DNA from: Eutypa lata
Taxonomy: Eukaryota; Ascomycota; Sordariomycetes; Xylariales; Diatrypaceae
Direction: 5' to 3'
NCBI GenBank assembly: GCA_022661535.1
Contig: JAKULF010000018.1
Coordinates: 62,001 to 126,000 of the forward strand
DNA length: 64,000 nucleotides
In this document: positions 61,001 to 64,000 of the stretch, in pieces
How positions within the stretch are numbered: the stretch's first letter is position 1
Layout of the letters: each line of letters opens with the position of its first letter
Notes under the pieces: model-generated
Seen by the model: the letters and a program-made list of their open reading frames with translations, nothing else
The model's database searches: none
What the model was told of the DNA's origin: nothing
Program-made: the position numbers and the translations under genes

Positions 61001-61928
61001 GGGTTCCTGATCGTCGCATGGGAGTCTTTTTATGCATTTTTACATTTCTGTCAATTTGCCCAGTTATATGTAGTAGCAATTACTTCATTTTCTCTTAACT
61101 GCCGTTTTATAATCGGTTCTAACGAGCAAGAACTCCATAGATATCATCAATAGTTCACAATTGTGCTGCACCCACATAAGGACGGTCTTATCTACATACT
61201 TATGCCTAGCACATGAACTAGTAGGGCTGACAAACTACATACATACTTACGTATGGAGAAGGTCCAGAACATTCAAATGGGATCACGTTGCAGGATTTTA
61301 GTCCTTTTATAGAGATAAAAAATATCTCAACTTAATAACTGTGGACTGGATTGTAGTGGTGACTAAATTCAATTCCTCTTATCTCGAGCCCGCAAATATT
61401 GACATCAACGACTTTTCCCTGTGACGAGTGCACTGCCGTGAACGAAGATAGGAGCGATTCCATTCGCGAGAAAGAAGAAGAAAGAAAAAAACGTGGGCGA
61501 TAGATGACGTAGATGAAGCCATCACGGCATGTAGGTAGAAAGAGGGTCTGACAAAAGTTCGATGTTACCCGAGGTGCGTGGCCGTCTGACCACTTCTATT
61601 GGACGTCACAACACATGATGCAGGGGCGGACCCGCCCAACCATAAACCCAATTGCCGCAATGCTTAATTTAGATTAATGGTCTGCGAAGCCATCGTCATA
61701 GCCTTAGCATACTAGCTATACCTACCATGGGGACTCACGTTGAGACCCGTCCCTCTGCTGACCGGTGGACTGACTGACTAACCATCACTATCGCCGTAAT
61801 CCAACCCACCCGTCTGCAGGCCTAGCATCCACCAAACCCAAACATGCACGCACCTCCACCCTAACTACTCTAGAGGTTGTTGAAGAACCCCATTACGGAC
61901 ACTACTACCCTCAGCCTGCATTTCGACG
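55025..61928. other. 6.9 kb gene-free region
   Basis: No recognisable gene over nearly seven kilobases. Features seen: the promoter of the HAD gene on the left; a CAC trinucleotide repeat (56018-56054); scattered ATAC tetranucleotide runs (for example 55831-55845); and two overlapping minus-strand frames at 59350-59621 with hydrophobic stretches but no family signal. No terminal repeats or transposase motifs were visible. Confidence 0.4.
56018..56054 (+). repeat. (CAC)n trinucleotide repeat, about 12 copies
   Basis: An uninterrupted cac run of about 37 bases in non-coding DNA. On the minus strand it makes a (GTG)n tract inside a short valueless open frame. Confidence 0.9.
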
Positions 61929-63743
61929 TCACGGCTTTTCCTCCCATGGCAGCGGGTACGTGCCGACCCAGTCTGAAACTTCCGATCGCAGCTGCACAAT
62001 TTCGGAGTCGTCCTCGCCGATGCCGAGGTAGTCGAAGTAGTACTTCAGCTTATACTTGTCGCCCTTGTCCTCAGCCGCTTTGCGCGCGGCCTTATCGATC
62101 CTCGCCGCAATCGTCACTGCGCGCCCGACGATATCTGCTACCCTGGTGAAGTCGTCTTCTGTGAAACCGCGTGTCGTCATCGCCGGCGTTCCCAGGCGGA
62201 GGCCGCCCGGAACCATCGCTGATTTGTCTCCAGGAACCGTGTTCTTGTTGCTCGCCACGCCGACAAGCTCGAGAACACGTTCAACCCGAGCGCCGTCGAC
62301 GGACTGGGGCTTCAAGTCTACCAGGACGAGGTGATTATCCGTCCCCCCGCTGACGATCTTGTATCCAAGGCCGCCATTCGTCTTGGGCTCTCCCAACCGA
62401 GTTGCAAGAGCCTTAGCGTTCGTCAACACCTGTTCTTGATATGCGCGGAACTCGGGGCTCTGCGCTTGCTTGAGCGCGACGGATAATGCGGTGATGGTAT
62501 GGTTATGGGGGCCACCCTGGTGTCCCGGAAATACTGAGCTGTTGATAGGACCTTCGAGGTCGTATAGTATCTCCTGTTTTGTTTTGGGGTTGATCTTCCT
62601 AACACCTTTGCGGTAGAAAATCATAGCACCCCGAGGACCACGCAAGCTCTTGTGACTTGTGGTGGTAACGATATCTGAAAACCCAAAGGGACTGGGGACG
62701 ACCTTGGCAGCTACCAAGCCAGAGATGTGCGCCATATCAGAAACGAGATAGGCATTGATTTTGTCACACGTCTCCTTCATACGCTTGTAGTCGATAAATC
62801 TACTATAAGCGCTTGCGCCGGCCACGATAACCTTAGGCCTGTACATATGCGCTAGCTCATCGAGTTTCGCGTAATCGATGATACCCGTCTCTTCATCTAA
62901 ACGATATGGGAATGTCTCGAAATATTTGGAAATGGCCGAGATCTTCTTGGTAGGAGTCTGATAGCCATGGGAGAGATGACCACCGTGGGGAAGGTCCAAG
63001 CCCATCAGTCGGTCATGGGTGTTCATTATAGCAGAGTAGACATACAGGTTCGCCGGCGCCCCGGACAAGGCTGTTAGGAGGATTTTATCAGTCTTGCGCA
63101 AAAATCGTAAAAGAAAGGAGGTGGTAGAGTGGACTCACGTTGAACATTCACTCCCCATTCCTTTGGGTCCAAATCGAAGGCCTCGAGGGCTCTCTGTTGG
63201 CAAAGCCGCTCAGATTGATCAATGAATTCATTACCGCCATAATATCGTGCGCCCGGATATCCTTCCGAGTACTTGTCTAAGTCGGAGCATTAGTGACCTT
63301 CACTTTGATGCTAGAATCCCTTGGATATGTAGTTCATACTTTGCATAGGACTCCCCAGCGCATCCAGAACTGCTTGTGACGTGAAGTTTTCGGAGGGAAT
63401 AAGGTTGATGAAGTGTTTTTGCCTCGTTTTTTCCTGTTACATTATATTCGTAAGATTCGGTTCGTAACTTCAACAGGATATGGTTAGGAATACCTTCTCT
63501 ATGATATCGTAGACGGCTGGATCGGCTTGTTGGAGATGTGCCGATAGAAGCTTCAGAATACGCAGTCAGCACACGAGTTTCTCTCTGTTATTGAAGTTGA
63601 AAGGAGGGCATCCCAACCCGTTGCTGTCCTTCAGAGGCGGCAGACGAATTCCATCTCCTAGCGTTATTTTGGAAGGTGGTGGTTGCGAATCTCGATATAG
63701 GTCGGATAGCACGCGAAGTGCTTCGGAAAGCGGGATGAGACAT
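61929..63743 (-). CDS. Serine hydroxymethyltransferase, mitochondrial type, 518 aa
   Basis: Five exons in order: 63743-63618, 63550-63494, 63433-63340, 63276-63139 and 63070-61929. SHMT converts serine and tetrahydrofolate to glycine and methylene-THF using PLP. The first exon encodes a typical mitochondrial presequence: basic, Ser/Thr/Phe-rich, no acidic residue until Glu38, and 'RFATTTF'/'ARRWNSSA' motifs. The mature protein begins near '[11 protein letters not shown]'. Landmarks are '[18 protein letters not shown]', '[20 protein letters not shown]', '[12 protein letters not shown]' and the PLP lysine Lys279 in '[13 protein letters not shown]'. The length matches fungal mitochondrial isoforms. 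The first intron has an atypical donor (GTTGGG), so the exon 1/2 junction is the weakest call; an alternative start could give a cytosolic form. Confidence 0.94.
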
Positions 63744-64000
63744 GGTCTAGGCAACTTCACTTCCAATTGGTTTTAGGTTAGCATATTATATAGCTAATGA
63801 TGGAATTACTAACAGACAAGAAACTGGAAAATCTTACGGATACGATCTCTACATATCCATTCTAGTTTTTGCAGCGTTGTTGTATGGACTTAGAGTTGTA
63901 TACTCCGGTTACAATTTGAGCCGTAAGAATCATTCAATTACAGCATCACCACCTGCTCACTCGCTTTCCATTCCCGTTATCGCACCAAGATCGTTATCGG
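63744..64000. other. SHMT promoter region (right edge)
   Basis: 257 bp upstream of the SHMT start, truncated by the window edge. No element recognised. Confidence 0.4.

Noticed and set aside
1..64000. CRISPR arrays, bacterial operons or phage genes
   Set aside because: All real genes are eukaryotic with spliceosomal introns; no regularly spaced repeats with unique spacers were seen.

Overview
The window looks like nuclear DNA of a filamentous ascomycete (Pezizomycotina, most likely a sordariomycete). The signs are protein genes split by 50-230 bp introns with GTRNGT donors, CTAAC/CTAAT branch points and CAG/TAG acceptors; no operons; a HET-domain gene; a Zn2Cys6 regulator; and family sequences (RPB2, PET117, SHMT) of filamentous-fungal type. 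I rebuilt 18 protein genes, most with several exons, by matching splice phase to protein-family continuity. One tRNA gene is also present.

Left part (1-18,400) is sparse and looks accessory. It holds a small FSH-type serine hydrolase (921-1831), a tRNA-Leu(AAG) with an intron (3215-3322), a delta-9 acyl-CoA desaturase with a cytochrome b5 tail that carries an in-frame TAG in place of an expected Trp (4644-6261), and a secreted GH2 glycosidase (10935-13430). Long stretches between them have no recognisable gene.

Middle part (19,400-38,100) is a housekeeping block followed by metabolic genes. It holds RPB2 (19419-23320), a histidine phosphatase (24903-25874), a CTNNBL1-like spliceosomal armadillo protein (26401-28503), the V-ATPase G subunit (29084-29949) divergent from PET117 (30439-30790), an NAD-dependent epimerase-like protein (31996-33069), a membrane-anchored TAP-type alpha/beta hydrolase (33577-35483), and a secreted BBE-type flavin oxidase (35846-38087).

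Right part (39,600-64,000) holds a HET-domain protein with a long N/Q/P/G-rich prion-like tail (39666-42132), a Zn2Cys6 transcription factor (44110-47257), and a divergent pair of L-rhamnose catabolic genes: L-rhamnonate dehydratase (48873-50216) and an SDR that fits L-rhamnose 1-dehydrogenase (51618-52433). These are the third and first steps of the non-phosphorylative fungal rhamnose route. A HAD-IIA phosphatase of the HDHD5/CECR5 type (53590-55024) follows, then about 6.9 kb without genes, then a mitochondrial-type serine hydroxymethyltransferase (61929-63743).

The most notable points are the HET/prion-like fusion, the rhamnose pair next to a Zn2Cys6 regulator, two possible N-termini for that regulator, the nonsense codon in the desaturase, and micro-exons of 9 and 12 nt. 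All exon boundaries are inferred from sequence and have no transcript support.
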